64,000 nt of DNA, taken from assembly GCA_961205875.1 (NCBI GenBank), contig OY540812.1, forward strand, positions 22,391,098 to 22,455,097, read 5' to 3'. This DNA is from Sialis fuliginosa (taxonomy: Eukaryota; Arthropoda; Insecta; Megaloptera; Sialidae). Made by a program: the position numbers and the translations under genes. Of this stretch, positions 28,101-40,800 are shown one piece after another. Each line of letters starts with the position of its first letter. The first letter of the stretch is position 1. Under the pieces are notes generated by a model. It ran no database searches, was not told the origin of the DNA, and saw nothing but the letters and a program-made list of their open reading frames with translations.

Positions 28101-31100
28101 AAGGTAACGTGCTCAACCGGGTTCACAGTATGAAACGTGTACTGTCTTCAGAGTAACCATAAAGTGTACTTAAAATAATAAAATTGCGAAATTCTAGTAA
28201 TTAGCCTCCACTGCTATACTCACATCACAAGTATTGTTCATAACAATGCAGTTTTATCTATGAACAAAAGAAATGAATGACAGTTGAGAATTTACATGAA
28301 TGGATGGAGATAGATCTCGGCATGCCGTGGACGGTGTTTGGACTTACGACACGGGCGTTCGTGTTTCTAATCTATGAACGTGTCAGATGCCTGAATTTAA
28401 TGTCCTTGCCTTACGCATATATAGACTTGTTTTTGTTGTGCAGTACTCAAAATGTTTCTAATGAACGAATATTGCTTATGTAATGTTTGAGACGTTCAAA
28501 AGTTAACATTTTGTTAATTTGGACATTTTTTAAATTGCGTACTGCTTTCCAGGGTCGAAATATCGCGTCAAAATGTAAAAAATACTTATGTCAGGTATAA
28601 TGGGGTGTGATGGTATCTATGGATTAACTATGAAATTTAGAGCAGTGATTCTTCAATTAATTGTAACACAGTTGGCGACTCTGACCGTACAAAATAATTT
28701 TCATAATATCGTTGGTGTTTACATACCACGCGTGCGTGAAAATTATCAAACACTTCATGAAATTAAAGGATGAAACTGTCAGATAGGTTTGAAACCTCAT
28801 TTGAAAATGCTTGCTAGCTAGCAAATTTTGCTGGCTCGTTTGTAATACCGGACATTAGTTATTTTTCGCAGGATGGTTGTGCATCTGTCTGTACCTATAC
28901 AGAATTTTCTTTCGTTCGTGATCACTTCCGTTCAAATTTGCAAAATGTTCATCTAAGTGAGGACTTCAGACATATAATTGATTTTGGTACCAACAGAACC
29001 GCGGTTTCGAAATAATTTACAATTTTATACATATTTTGTACCTAAATTCGTCACGTCAACGGATCTTTGCGAGATGTATCTTTTTTCTTCTTATTTCTAT
29101 CTTCTATTTTCTACAATAAGCATTGCTTAATTTTGCTCATTTGATTTTTGAAACAATATTGTATAAATGGACATTTTACGAAGCACTGTTTTATAGAATA
29201 ACGGTATCACAAAGAACGTGTACACAATTACATTTAAATATAAATTTATGAATGAATTAACAAAACGAGTGATGTTTAATTTAATAAAACAACATTCGCT
29301 TATTAAATTTATAGCGAACGCCCCAATTAAAAAACGTTTAAAATTATTAATTCACATAAACGAAATGAAACGTGCCATGGCTCAAACATAATATTCAATT
29401 TAAAATTCAAACCGTAGTCATAATTCAGACAAACTTATAATAAATATACTTAGATTTTATACGTTTTTTATAAATACAAATTTAATTAATTTAATTGGTC
29501 AATAATGTGACCATGTACCTTCATTATTATTATATTCATGTTATAATAATTATTTTTTAAATTGCTTCTTCATTTTGGGAATATTTAAGTTATTAATTAT
29601 TTTTAAAAAGGAGTTGTCACAAACAATTTGGTCAATTCAGGAAGCGTCTTTTTTACTATTCTAAAGTTGGCAATACATTCTGTGATTTTGACAGTTTTTT
29701 ATGATTTTACAATGTCTAAGTTGTACTTCTTTAGTTGTATGTGTTATTAAAGTATCAAAAAATTCGGAAACGAGAATAAATAAAGGATTTTTTTGTAATT
29801 ATTTTTCAAATGTTGGGGAGGGCAAGGCTGATTGATAAGACTACCTTGTCTTTATATACTTTGGTTAATAGTTCAATATCTATTGTCATTTTGAGTTTTC
29901 GAAAACTTGCCTTGATCACAGAATTCACATGACTATTCTCCCCAGTATCGATAAATTCGTACAACTTCGGCGCGAACGAATCAAAACCAGACACCATAAC
30001 ACAATTCGATATCCGGTAAAAAGATTTTGATTTGGTTTAGTTGAGAGCAAATTTCTTTACAATACTAGTTTTAAAAATTACTCCTCTAGTATCAAGATTT
30101 ATTTAAAACATTATTTTATTGAGTATTGAGTTGAGAAGAATCATTAGAAATTATTAGCACATTATTATTGAGACATTATCATAATAATGAAAAGGTTTTA
30201 TAAAAGTATCATGACTCATTGTCAATTATAAACTAAAAAAATATCTTATAATTTATTTTTTTCATCATTTTTATTATTACAAGTTCACAAAACACCGTAC
30301 ATGTAAGCATGCATTACTTCAAAAGCTACTTAGCAGAACAAATATCAAAAGCATATTTTCTACACATATAGTGTAGCTGCATAGTTATACATTAACAATA
30401 AGTGTTGACAGTTTGAAGTATAGCCAGTGTCTCTAATGAGCAGGCATGCATATTCATGCCTGCGGCGTCTAAAGCACATACCAAACATGCCCTTTGTAGA
30501 GTTTTTTCTTCAAATCAAACGCTTATAATTAATTAGAAAAGTGTGCAGCGCAACTCAAGTATGTGTGCATTAAAATATACAGTGCTGGACTAAGTGAAAT
30601 TACGTTATACAATAATTCATTGAAAATAAAACGTTTATGCAATATTGCTTCCTCACCATATCGAGTCTGTGATCGTTTTAAAATGAGAAAAAAAATTATT
30701 CTCCGATTTCTAAATTTTAACTTGATATTTCCGTTTCAGATCAAGACAAACACTTTTCGTTCCGTGTCTGTCTGTCTGTTCTCATGAACCACAGTACTGA
30801 TGGGTCTCATTTCAAAGAAACTTGATGTAACGTTTTCAGGGTGATTTAAAACCATACTCAGAAACTAAAAGTCCGACTGGGATGATTTTGGTATCATTCT
30901 AACCGGCTTATTGGTATGTACCCATTAAACACTGAGCCACCCCCGCGGAAATGCGATACGGGCAGAGGGGGACTAAACGCGTAACGATAATTTAGTGCGC
31001 TGGAGTAAATGAGTATAGCTTGACACTCAGAGCAGCTATCGTGCTGATTTTTTGGTCTTAAGCTATAGATCTCGTTTAAATCTACGAGGTGCAAGTACAA

Positions 31101-31784
31101 ATCAAAACATTTAACTAGTTTTAGTGAGTAAAAAACTTCATATAATAATAAAAATAAAAAATAAATCATAATGTCGGCTAAAATACGCGCAGAAGCCAGT
31201 ATGAAATATAAAAGACGCACAGCATTGGAAAGAGCGTATCAGCAGCTATCGGAAAATATACCATTACCAGTAGCTGAAAGGGTCAGAAGGTACAGAGCAC
31301 GCCAAAATGTAAAAGTCAGCGGCTTGGTCAACGACGGCGCAAAAACATCATAAGTCTGAGTTTTATCTAACCCCACTACCGCAAATGACGCGATCTTAGA
31401 TTTGGAACTTATTCACGTCAATATTTCGACTTTGTATCCCGACTAGGGTGACCAGGTCTCCGGTTTTGACCCGGAGTCTCAGGGTTTGCGTACTGAGTCT
31501 CCGGGCTCAGGGTTTGGGTGCAATTTCTCCGGGTTTTTTTGTAAAAAATGGTGACGACTAAAAAAAATAAGGTCGTCAAAAATACAGCAGGGGGCACAAA
31601 AGTGCAGATTATGGTAATAAATGTTATGAAAAAAAATGAAAAGAATAAAAAATAAATAAAAAAGATAAAATAAAAATAAAAAACGGCTCTTCATGTCAGG
31701 GTTTACCAAAACTAAAATCTGGTCACCCTAATCCCGACACAGTCATATTCATTTTTTGATCTACTTTACTAAAATGGTTCTAAC

Positions 31785-31815
<31 letters not shown>

Positions 31816-34800
31816 CTTTATTCTTTAAGTCCTTTAAGACATAGAAGGTGTCAATACAAAAAAAAAAGGAGAACAATCACGTTTATAACTTACATAAAGA
31901 AATAACAATATAATAATCAATAATACACTAGACATAAGATTATAATTTATGAGAAAAAAATTATGCCAAATTATAATGACAATGAACCAACAAGAGTGTT
32001 TTTAATCGTTTTTTAAATATATTTAAAGGTAGTATTTTAAGTTCATCTGGTAGATGGTTGACAATTCTTATCGCGCTATTGTATATGCTTGTATTTAAAA
32101 TCTGTAATCTAGTTTGCATCAGAGTAAAGTCGCCTCTGTTTCTAGTGTTATAATTATGTAATAGTTTATATTTTTCGAACAGTTCTTTGTGGCTATGTAA
32201 AAAAATGGCACATTCATATATATAGATGTCGGTTAGAGTAAGTATATTTAATTTTTTAAATAAAGGGCGGCAAGGTTCATAAGGACCTTTGTTGCATATT
32301 AACCGGACTATTCTTTTTTGTATATTATACAAAACAATTCATCAAATGATTTGAAATTATAATAAGTAAAACTAATCTACTATAGTATATAACAAAATTG
32401 TAGACCATTACGAAATCTATATGATGTATAGTTCCAGAGTACTACATTATTTGTTCTTTTCTAACAATAATCAAAGAATGCCAATTTTGATGATTTATTG
32501 TATCTTAAAGATATTTTAAATCCATGTATTGGGCGTTTTATTAGCATTCTAATTATAGTAAAATGTTTTCGTTTTTCTTTGAAGTCAGACGGCCCTGGCC
32601 ATTGTATACAACCGTACATGTATGTTTGTTTATTTATGTCTTTTGTTATTCAATCGCGAACAAATACATCTCGCGCTACCAGGTGTTCTACTGTTGTTGA
32701 CATTATTACCTGTAAAAGCGAAAGTTCTATTGGATAACACCTTATTTCTCACTGTTCCTCATCGTCTTCATCTTCACACATCAGGTTTTCTCTAGTATAA
32801 TTACTGAAGTCCTGTTGTCGAAAAAAATCGTACAGGTTTTCAATTAATTTGCCGTGACTGTTGAAATAAATATGGCAAGAATGAGAGTCTTAATTATATA
32901 ATTTCTTACAGTTAGAAAATAAAAATAAAAAAATATATTTTTTATTTGGATATTTTTTAATTCCAGCATTGTATTAAAATGTAGATAATTCTAGTAAATT
33001 GTACCTATTATTTATTTTCTTTGACCTTCTTTTATATAAATTAAAACTTATTAGAACTATTTTAATCGTAACAATGGCTTTCTATTTTTAATAATCTTCT
33101 GAGGTATTGAAGGGAAACTTCTTTAGCTAGACTAGTGAGTTGGAATGACCTCGACAGATTTTAAAATTCGACACGTATTAAAGATGAAACGCTAAGGAGA
33201 GTGTGCATATGCGTGAGTAGATGAATAAGAGAAATATGGATGCGCATAGGTCACTTTACGTCGGTTATGCGGGAGAGAGAGATGAGTAAATGTATAAGAT
33301 AAAGATGAATATGAATGCGTACAAGTCAGTTTACGTTGGTGCGAAGCTACGAGTTTTATATACAATTTTTGTGTTAAAATAACATGTTTGATTATTATTA
33401 ATTTAATAATCGTTTACTTTATTTATTGAATTCGCATGCTTAATGAAAACAAAAAAAGTTTCATTTCAATAATATTGAGCTTACAATAATTTATTTAATC
33501 TATACACAGAGCGTCATAATGAAATCACTCCCTGCTCTCAAACAATCTTTCTCCTTACGAGGTGTAGCCAGTTTGACTGACAATAGTGCTTTGCTAAATA
33601 CCGGGTATTGTTCACTATGTCACTATGATATGAGATTTAATCTTGCAGTCGCAACATAGTCAAAAGCATACTGTTTACGGTCAAACCCGAGGACTAAATT
33701 TCGATCTGACAGTTTCTGATAAAATGTCGAATTTATATTTATTAACAGGGAAGCAAAAATTTTAATATATCTGAAATAATATTGAAATCCCTATGCATTG
33801 TACTGAACTTCTACACTTGGGATATCTATGTGGATTTTAACAAGCTAGTTTCAAAAGCTACCTAAGGTACTGGCACCAATCTTGAACGCATTAAGAGCAA
33901 GATATATTATTTTTTGGGACTGATAGGATACTTTTTTGTAATTCTCATGAACTTATGTTATTAATAAAATAAGCACCTCTTTATTAAATCATTTTAATTA
34001 CCAAAGTTCGCAAATATAGTTTTATTTTAAATTATAGCCTTTTATTATGTTTATGTCTTTTCTCCAGTAATGAACAACGTAAAACCAGTAAAGAACACCC
34101 AGTGATAAGTACTACAACATAAAAGTTATAAAATAAAGAATCGTTTAATTTACTTGCTTTACTAATTATTTACATATGAAAATACATTTTTCTTGACAGT
34201 GTGTCGAACCGCGATGTTTATTTTTCCACTATTTTTAAACAAAATGATCAATTGCCATCAAATCACGGCAATCACGCTGTAAGACAATTAAATGTATAAA
34301 GATTAATATCCAGTAATTGCAGTAATCAAATATCAACAAATATTCCTAATTTAGTACATTCAATTTAAAAATGTTCACCACTGGGTGTTGTTCAAGGCTG
34401 GTACCAGTACCTTAATTATTTATTGACATTTTAACGAGCTTAAATACTAATATTTTAATATACAATAGTAACATAATAATTAAAAAATCCATCTGAAATG
34501 AAATAATACAAATAATGTAATTGTAGATTGCATTTAATGGAATATGCATTGCAGCTGTAGATTGGTCAAATATATACTGTTATTTAATATTCATCAAACT
34601 GATTAAATAAAGAAGGGCACTACTTATTCTAGGAAAGACCGCTCTACAAAAAACTACTCTAATATTTATACATTCACCCAATTTGCGTTAAACAAAGAAT
34701 TAGAACCGACAGCTGAAGACGGGTCGTCCCAAATAAATACGATGGTCACTTTGGTCTACATTCTCTCATCTACCGACAATGACAACCAGTGCGCAGCAGC

Positions 34801-37800
34801 TATCTGTATATAGCTTGTACCAATATTGACACAGCTTTTGAACTGAAAGTGTTTTTAATATAATATGGCGATTGTTGTTTTAGTACCGACGTTCCGCGCC
34901 ACGCAGCGCCACGGTCGCACGTGACTCGATGTTTTTTTGTTTCTGATACAGGATGGTGAAAATTAACAGTTTTAACTTTATATATACAGCCTTTCATAAG
35001 TCTTAGCAATTAAATCTACTTGTATTTCGATGTTTTATTGAATAATGAGAAATTGCTGGTACGGCAGTTTTTTCGAAATTAAATCATTTTTTATACGTGT
35101 CAATAATAAATATCAACTGTATTTTTATGCTTGACTTATTTATCAATTCACAGCTACCATTGATTCCATTTTTATAGATTTCATTAGATTTATTAAAAAA
35201 TATTAATTACAAGTTTTCTCTCATATAATTCACATAGCTTGAACTCAGGAACTTTGGTTTATAAACAGTGAAAAACGCAGTATATAGTCATCTACAGCAG
35301 TGGAAGACTGTTGTGCCCCCCCCCCTTCCCCATTTCCACCCTTCTACACACCTCAACAGTACTTATCTAACCTAGGAAATATTTAATGAGCAAAAAAGGT
35401 AGAAAAAAGGATATTACCATATTAATATCGCAACTATCATTAATAACTTTTCACGACACCCCTACCTGCCTTGGCTTTCTAATGTAGTATCTATCTGACT
35501 TTTTATTGGTAGTTTTAACAACTGAGCTTTCTTATACACATATTATTATGTTTCGAAACATAAAATCGTATATTTAATTCTTATAATCAATTATTCTAAT
35601 ATGACAAACTGCAACGAAAAAGTTTGTGTTTGAATTATTACATCTGATATTTTTTAGACTTTGGATCAAATTAGCTTCTGGGTGTAAGTCTCGTTATAGT
35701 GGTCAACGTTTCATACATCTGAAATAACAAAGAACTTTACTTTTTTTAATACATTTAATTGATAATGTTCAGATTCACGGCAATAAGCGGTTAGTTACCG
35801 ATTAGTGTCCGGCGAGTTTTGATTGACTGATTTATAGAATTTCTGGTACATTCCACCAAAAATTCCATAAATCAACCAATCAAACAATGAGTACGTTTAC
35901 ACAGCGCTGTTTGTTCTGGTTTTACTATAACCGATGTAGTTAAACCGTTTTAAGCGATGCTGTTTACATATACGAAAATAAGTAACGTCAGCTGGAATTA
36001 TAATTCCGATTTGAAGTACGCTATAAGTTCAATGGCGTACCAACAAGAAATCCCAAAAATATTTTGTCTCCTCTACATTCCACGAATCACGCTTTCTTTT
36101 GTTTTCAATCTCTTCGTCTCAGGTGTTTTAACCATGTTTTAACTGACGACACTTTTTCAAATGTTAATGCGAAGTGCATTAAGATGAAATTCCTACATAC
36201 CGTAGATACTTATGTTTTTTGGGGTTGGTAAAATAGTTATAACTATGTTCATGCAGTTTATACGCGTTTTTATTCCTGCTCTATTCCTATTTAGTTATGC
36301 TATGCCTGTAGACCAAGAGGAATAACATAAATATTCGTGATTAGTTATGTCAGGTGTAAAGCGCTATATACAGACATGAACTTTTACATCCGATTATATT
36401 ACATCGGTTACAGAAAAACCGAAATAACAATGCGGTGCAAACGTACTCAATGATTTATATTTTATACTTTGTGCATATAGTTAATACACATACTGTACAT
36501 ACAACATTTGAGTAAATATTTGAAACGGGCAAACGAGTGCAGTCTGAACCTGTAGAATGTGGCGGCAAAAGCAACAACACACACACACACACATACACAC
36601 ACACACACAACCCTCGCGCGATTGCAACCTAGTGTAGCATGCACTTGCGTATATAAATAATTATTACCTATTTGGTGAACAATAGATGAAATTATTTGCT
36701 TTTGTTTACACCGCTGTTCTTCTGGACTAATTTGTAAAAAAGAGTTATAGAAACAAATAGTCTGAGACCACAGAAATTATTGTTTGCAAACAACATCAAA
36801 CATAAAATTTTGTTTTTGCGATAGACACTTGTTGCTTTTAAATTTATTCAGGTCTTAAACAGTTACTCTTGTTAATTTTCTAAACTGCGCTGTCTTGTGT
36901 ATACAAAAGTATAATAGAAGTAAGCAAAATGAACAGAATAAATATCTGTACAGCACCGCACCGTTTCAAATTGCTTGCAGCACTGCCCGAATTGAGATAA
37001 GAAGCGCATGTATATTAAAGCCTCAACCTTCGAAATGCTTTTCATGAATGAAAAATAGTTTTTATTTCTTACTGTTATTTCTGGACAGAAATGAAACTTC
37101 TTCAATAAAAAATGTTTTTTTTTCTCTTAATTTATTAATATCATTATGTATGAAAGTAAAAGAATATAGAAAGCCCGGCTCGTATTTAATAATAAAAAAA
37201 TAGTGAAACTTCTTAAAAAACTTGTATTTTGAGTTTATTCATGTATTTTTTAATTTTTAATTTTCACAAAAATACCACTTCCTTAACCGACAATATTTTA
37301 GTAAACATACATAGCTGATCGGTTTGCACTATAAATATGTGTCAATCAATTTTAACAAAAAATATCTCGACCAAAACTGCTCCACAAGCCATTCTTATTT
37401 ATGTTAGAAGAATTTGTATACAATATACATAGTTTAATATTATGCCATTATTTGTAGACCGGCTACATCCGCACGAAGACAGGTACCTACTATATAAAGC
37501 CAGTGGAGCCGTTTCGTAACCACACGAGTCCGATCCTGCACACGGTGCGACGGGCGGCGTGGCCCGGGGCCGGTCTGACGGTAGTTAGCCACCCCCGCGC
37601 GGAACAGCAGGACGACAGCAGACAGCTACAACCGAGGCGGCAGCACCACGTGTGCGCTACAGGCACCGCGGCAGATGATGATGGTCAGTATAATATCTAA
37701 TCTAGGCTAACACGTGGATATCATCTCCCATTTAATTGTTTTGGAAGATAAAAAACACCTGTCATGTAAATGCACAGTGCTTCCTCGTGTTAAATTCACC

Positions 37801-40800
37801 AAAGGTAGTTAATTATTGAACAATTTAAATAAAAACCGATAGTGTTCAGATAAATTGCCTGATATTGGTCAACCATTTAATTTTTATACAATTTTACTAA
37901 AAAAAAATTAGTTCTAAATTTTTTTTAAGACGCCTCTGATTATTTGTTCGTATATTTTTAATTTTTTGACGATTAAAATGATATTTAAAACGTCAAAATG
38001 ACATTTAATATGTCAATAATATCAATTTAAAAAACAAAACAAAATTTTTCAAAGCAAATTAAGATAAATCTTTGTAAAGACCTCTATACATCACCCAATC
38101 TGCAGGACCAATTTGTCGGGAGGTAGAGTGGGGGTATTGCAGATTGGATCGTGTATAGGCAAGTCGGGCCGACTATTCGCGGAATATGAATTACATTTTT
38201 TTATTAAAGAATTAACAACCCTCCCATTCCAACTAAATTTCATGATTTTCATGTGAGATCATCTAATAGCCAAATCCAAGTAACAAACCAAGTTTCATTA
38301 AAATCCGTTCAGTTATGCGTGTGACATTGGATTTAGGAGACAGGCAAAGACGGAATGAAAAGAGGTTTGTTAGATCCAAAATCACATTGTTTATCCTATC
38401 CTTTGGAAACAGCAAGAAAACAAAAATGAAAGCTGATTCTTAATTATTTTTTTATGAAATGAATATTTCGATTATTTATTGTTTTTTTACTATCTAGAAA
38501 CTACATAAGTATATACAAAATATATAAAACGCAATGTCTGTCTGTCGGTTCGTTAGTGCGCTTATTACTAGAGAACCACTGATCCGATTTACGTGTTTTT
38601 TTTTTAATTCATAGATATGTTCTGTCCAAGTTTTAGTATATATTTTGATACGTTAGGTAACATAAGGAATAAGAAGCAGTGACGATAATAGTAAATCAAG
38701 TCGGAAAAAATCGTAAATATCTCAGCTCCTATGCAAGATAAGGGGGTGTTTTTTCCCCTAAAAACCCTCACTCCCGTGGTATTTTTCCAGCCGGATCTAA
38801 TGAAACTAAATACAACCCTCCATATGTGACAAGGGGTGAAATATTAACTCCCGTGCAAATCCGGGGCGGGTTCGCTAATACGTTCGCTATACGAAATTAG
38901 AGCTTTCACAAGTACTCAGTGAAAGTACTTGAAGCATCACGTACTTTTTGGTATTTTTAAATGTACTTGAAGTAAATACTCCATGGACATTATGCAGATT
39001 ATTATAAAAACGAATCTTTTGGACTTCTGATTGATTTTCTAACATAATTTCTAAAAAAACGTTCAGTGTTTACAATATTCTCAAAGTATGTATTTTATAC
39101 GCAATATAGAAAAATGAGTGATTGCATGAGAAAGATACAATAAATAACATTTTCTACTGATAATAATTACATTATGTAATTACACTTGTGAAACTTGTTT
39201 TCCCAGACTAGAAAGGTGCCTAATACAAAGTTAACATTTATTATTACTGCCGCATATAACTTTAATGTAATCTAAAATATCATTTTGCTGACTAAACTTG
39301 TAAAACGCGTAAAACTACAAACGCAAAAAAAAAATTCTAATATACATAAATACCTATACAAAAGAATATATGTTGATTTTATGAAGTTAATAGTTATATT
39401 AGGTATACATTTATTTAAATATACTCGTATATTGTCTCCAAATCTCAATTTTATGCCCGATATTATAAAGCTTTTGATTCAGAGCTTTTGGCTAACGCTA
39501 TCTGCTAGGTATTAAATATAAATGACAACACAGATGTAGCGAATGAAATGATATATATGAATGATCTTGATGCACGCGCGTTAAGTAAAAATCAGCGACT
39601 TAAAAAAAGTACTGACAAGTGTACCTCATAAAATACATAACATTTACATTATTATACATTTATTACCACTGCTCTAGAACCCCGAGCAAATTCATAACGA
39701 TTTAACGCCTATAATTAGCTTTTGCTCTCAAAAAAATTATTTATTTTACCGGCATTAGAGATTCGTTCCTATTTCAAACAAAATCTTATTAAGTGTGTAT
39801 ATTAGTGTATAATTATATTCAATAGTTTTCTAGCGTCTTTTTAAATTTTCTAATGCATCAGCCAATAGCATATTTTATAATTAATCAAATATGTAAGTAA
39901 TTTATTTATTTATTATTTAAATACAAACATGCAAAAATCAAAATAAACCATGTAACATAATCGAAATACAATTTGTTAAATTTATACGAGCTAAATTTTA
40001 TGCTAATATAATGCATAACTGTACAATATTCCTATATAGATACATGTACGTACTCTTCAGAACTTTTTTCTTTATGGGTAGTTAATTAGTGATATAATAA
40101 ATAACAGATAGTTCTAAAGTAGAAACCGCTAAAATAAATCAAATAAATACGCTAATATAGATATACATAATTCAAAATTTGTGTATCATATTTTAGAATT
40201 AAAAATATCAAAGTTTATACACTGTTAAAAATTATAAACTGTTTTTTTTTAATGTAGGATTTATTTTTTTCTTTAATACACTAGAAATTCCTTCAATTTC
40301 ATTATTATTTTTATTATACATTTTATTTTTATCCTAATACACACCTGGTCTAATTTTTCAATATAAATTTTTATTTAAATTACATCAATATGACAAGTAT
40401 CATTAATTATCCTTTCTATTTTTATTAATTTGAGTTAAAATATATCAATTATACATTTTTGTTAATACAATTCATACCCATAATCACATTTTTTTTTCAT
40501 TTATATATCATTTTATTATAAAATATATGAGACAGTGACTTTCAAAACTCCTTCGTTCCATTAAAAAAAATCGATATGCAGTGGATTTTGAAAGAATTTT
40601 TGGCATTATTTCAAAATTCACTGAAATCTCGATTTTTTTTTAAATGGAACGGAGTTTATTACATAAATAATTTTCCTTAGTTCGGGCCTGCTGTAAATTA
40701 ATTATTGTATAGCTTGATGAACTGATTCTCTTCTATAGTAAAATTTTCTTCGGTGTTTTTTTTTGGTAAGAGAAATATATTAGAAACTAACAATAAGATA

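Larger units (their letters stand above)
11763..37457 (+). other. Intron 4 (25.7 kb)
   Basis: The largest intron here, filled with repeats listed separately. Stretches where I see nothing nameable: 12260-12800, 15200-16840, 17830-19070, 20100-21280 (with a GC-richer patch near 20630-20880), 24680-25260, 26260-28580, 28860-30640 apart from a block shared with 47.1 kb, 32750-33860, 34420-35640 and 36620-37457. Confidence 0.85.

Noticed and set aside
28277-28483. GC-richer 68-residue frame MTVENLHEWMEID...
   Set aside because: No recognised domain, no splice context fitting the ADAMTS phase, no repeat partner.
30442-30464. Hairpin GCAGGCATG...CATGCCTGC
   Set aside because: Only 9-bp arms, no partner copies; could be chance.
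31171-31353. Basic 60-residue frame with LPVAERVRRYRARQ
   Set aside because: Resembles pieces of transposon-encoded proteins, but it is too short, lacks splice or element boundaries, and I cannot assign a family.
32341-32740. Upstream part of the LINE fragment
   Set aside because: Stops precede the recognised frame, and the translated sequence (WPGPSDFKEKRKH...) does not match a reverse transcriptase that I recognise.
35957-36142. Open frame MLFTYTKISNVSWNY..., matched at 46257-45958
   Set aside because: Same element in two copies; no domain recognised and the copies diverge after about 56 codons.
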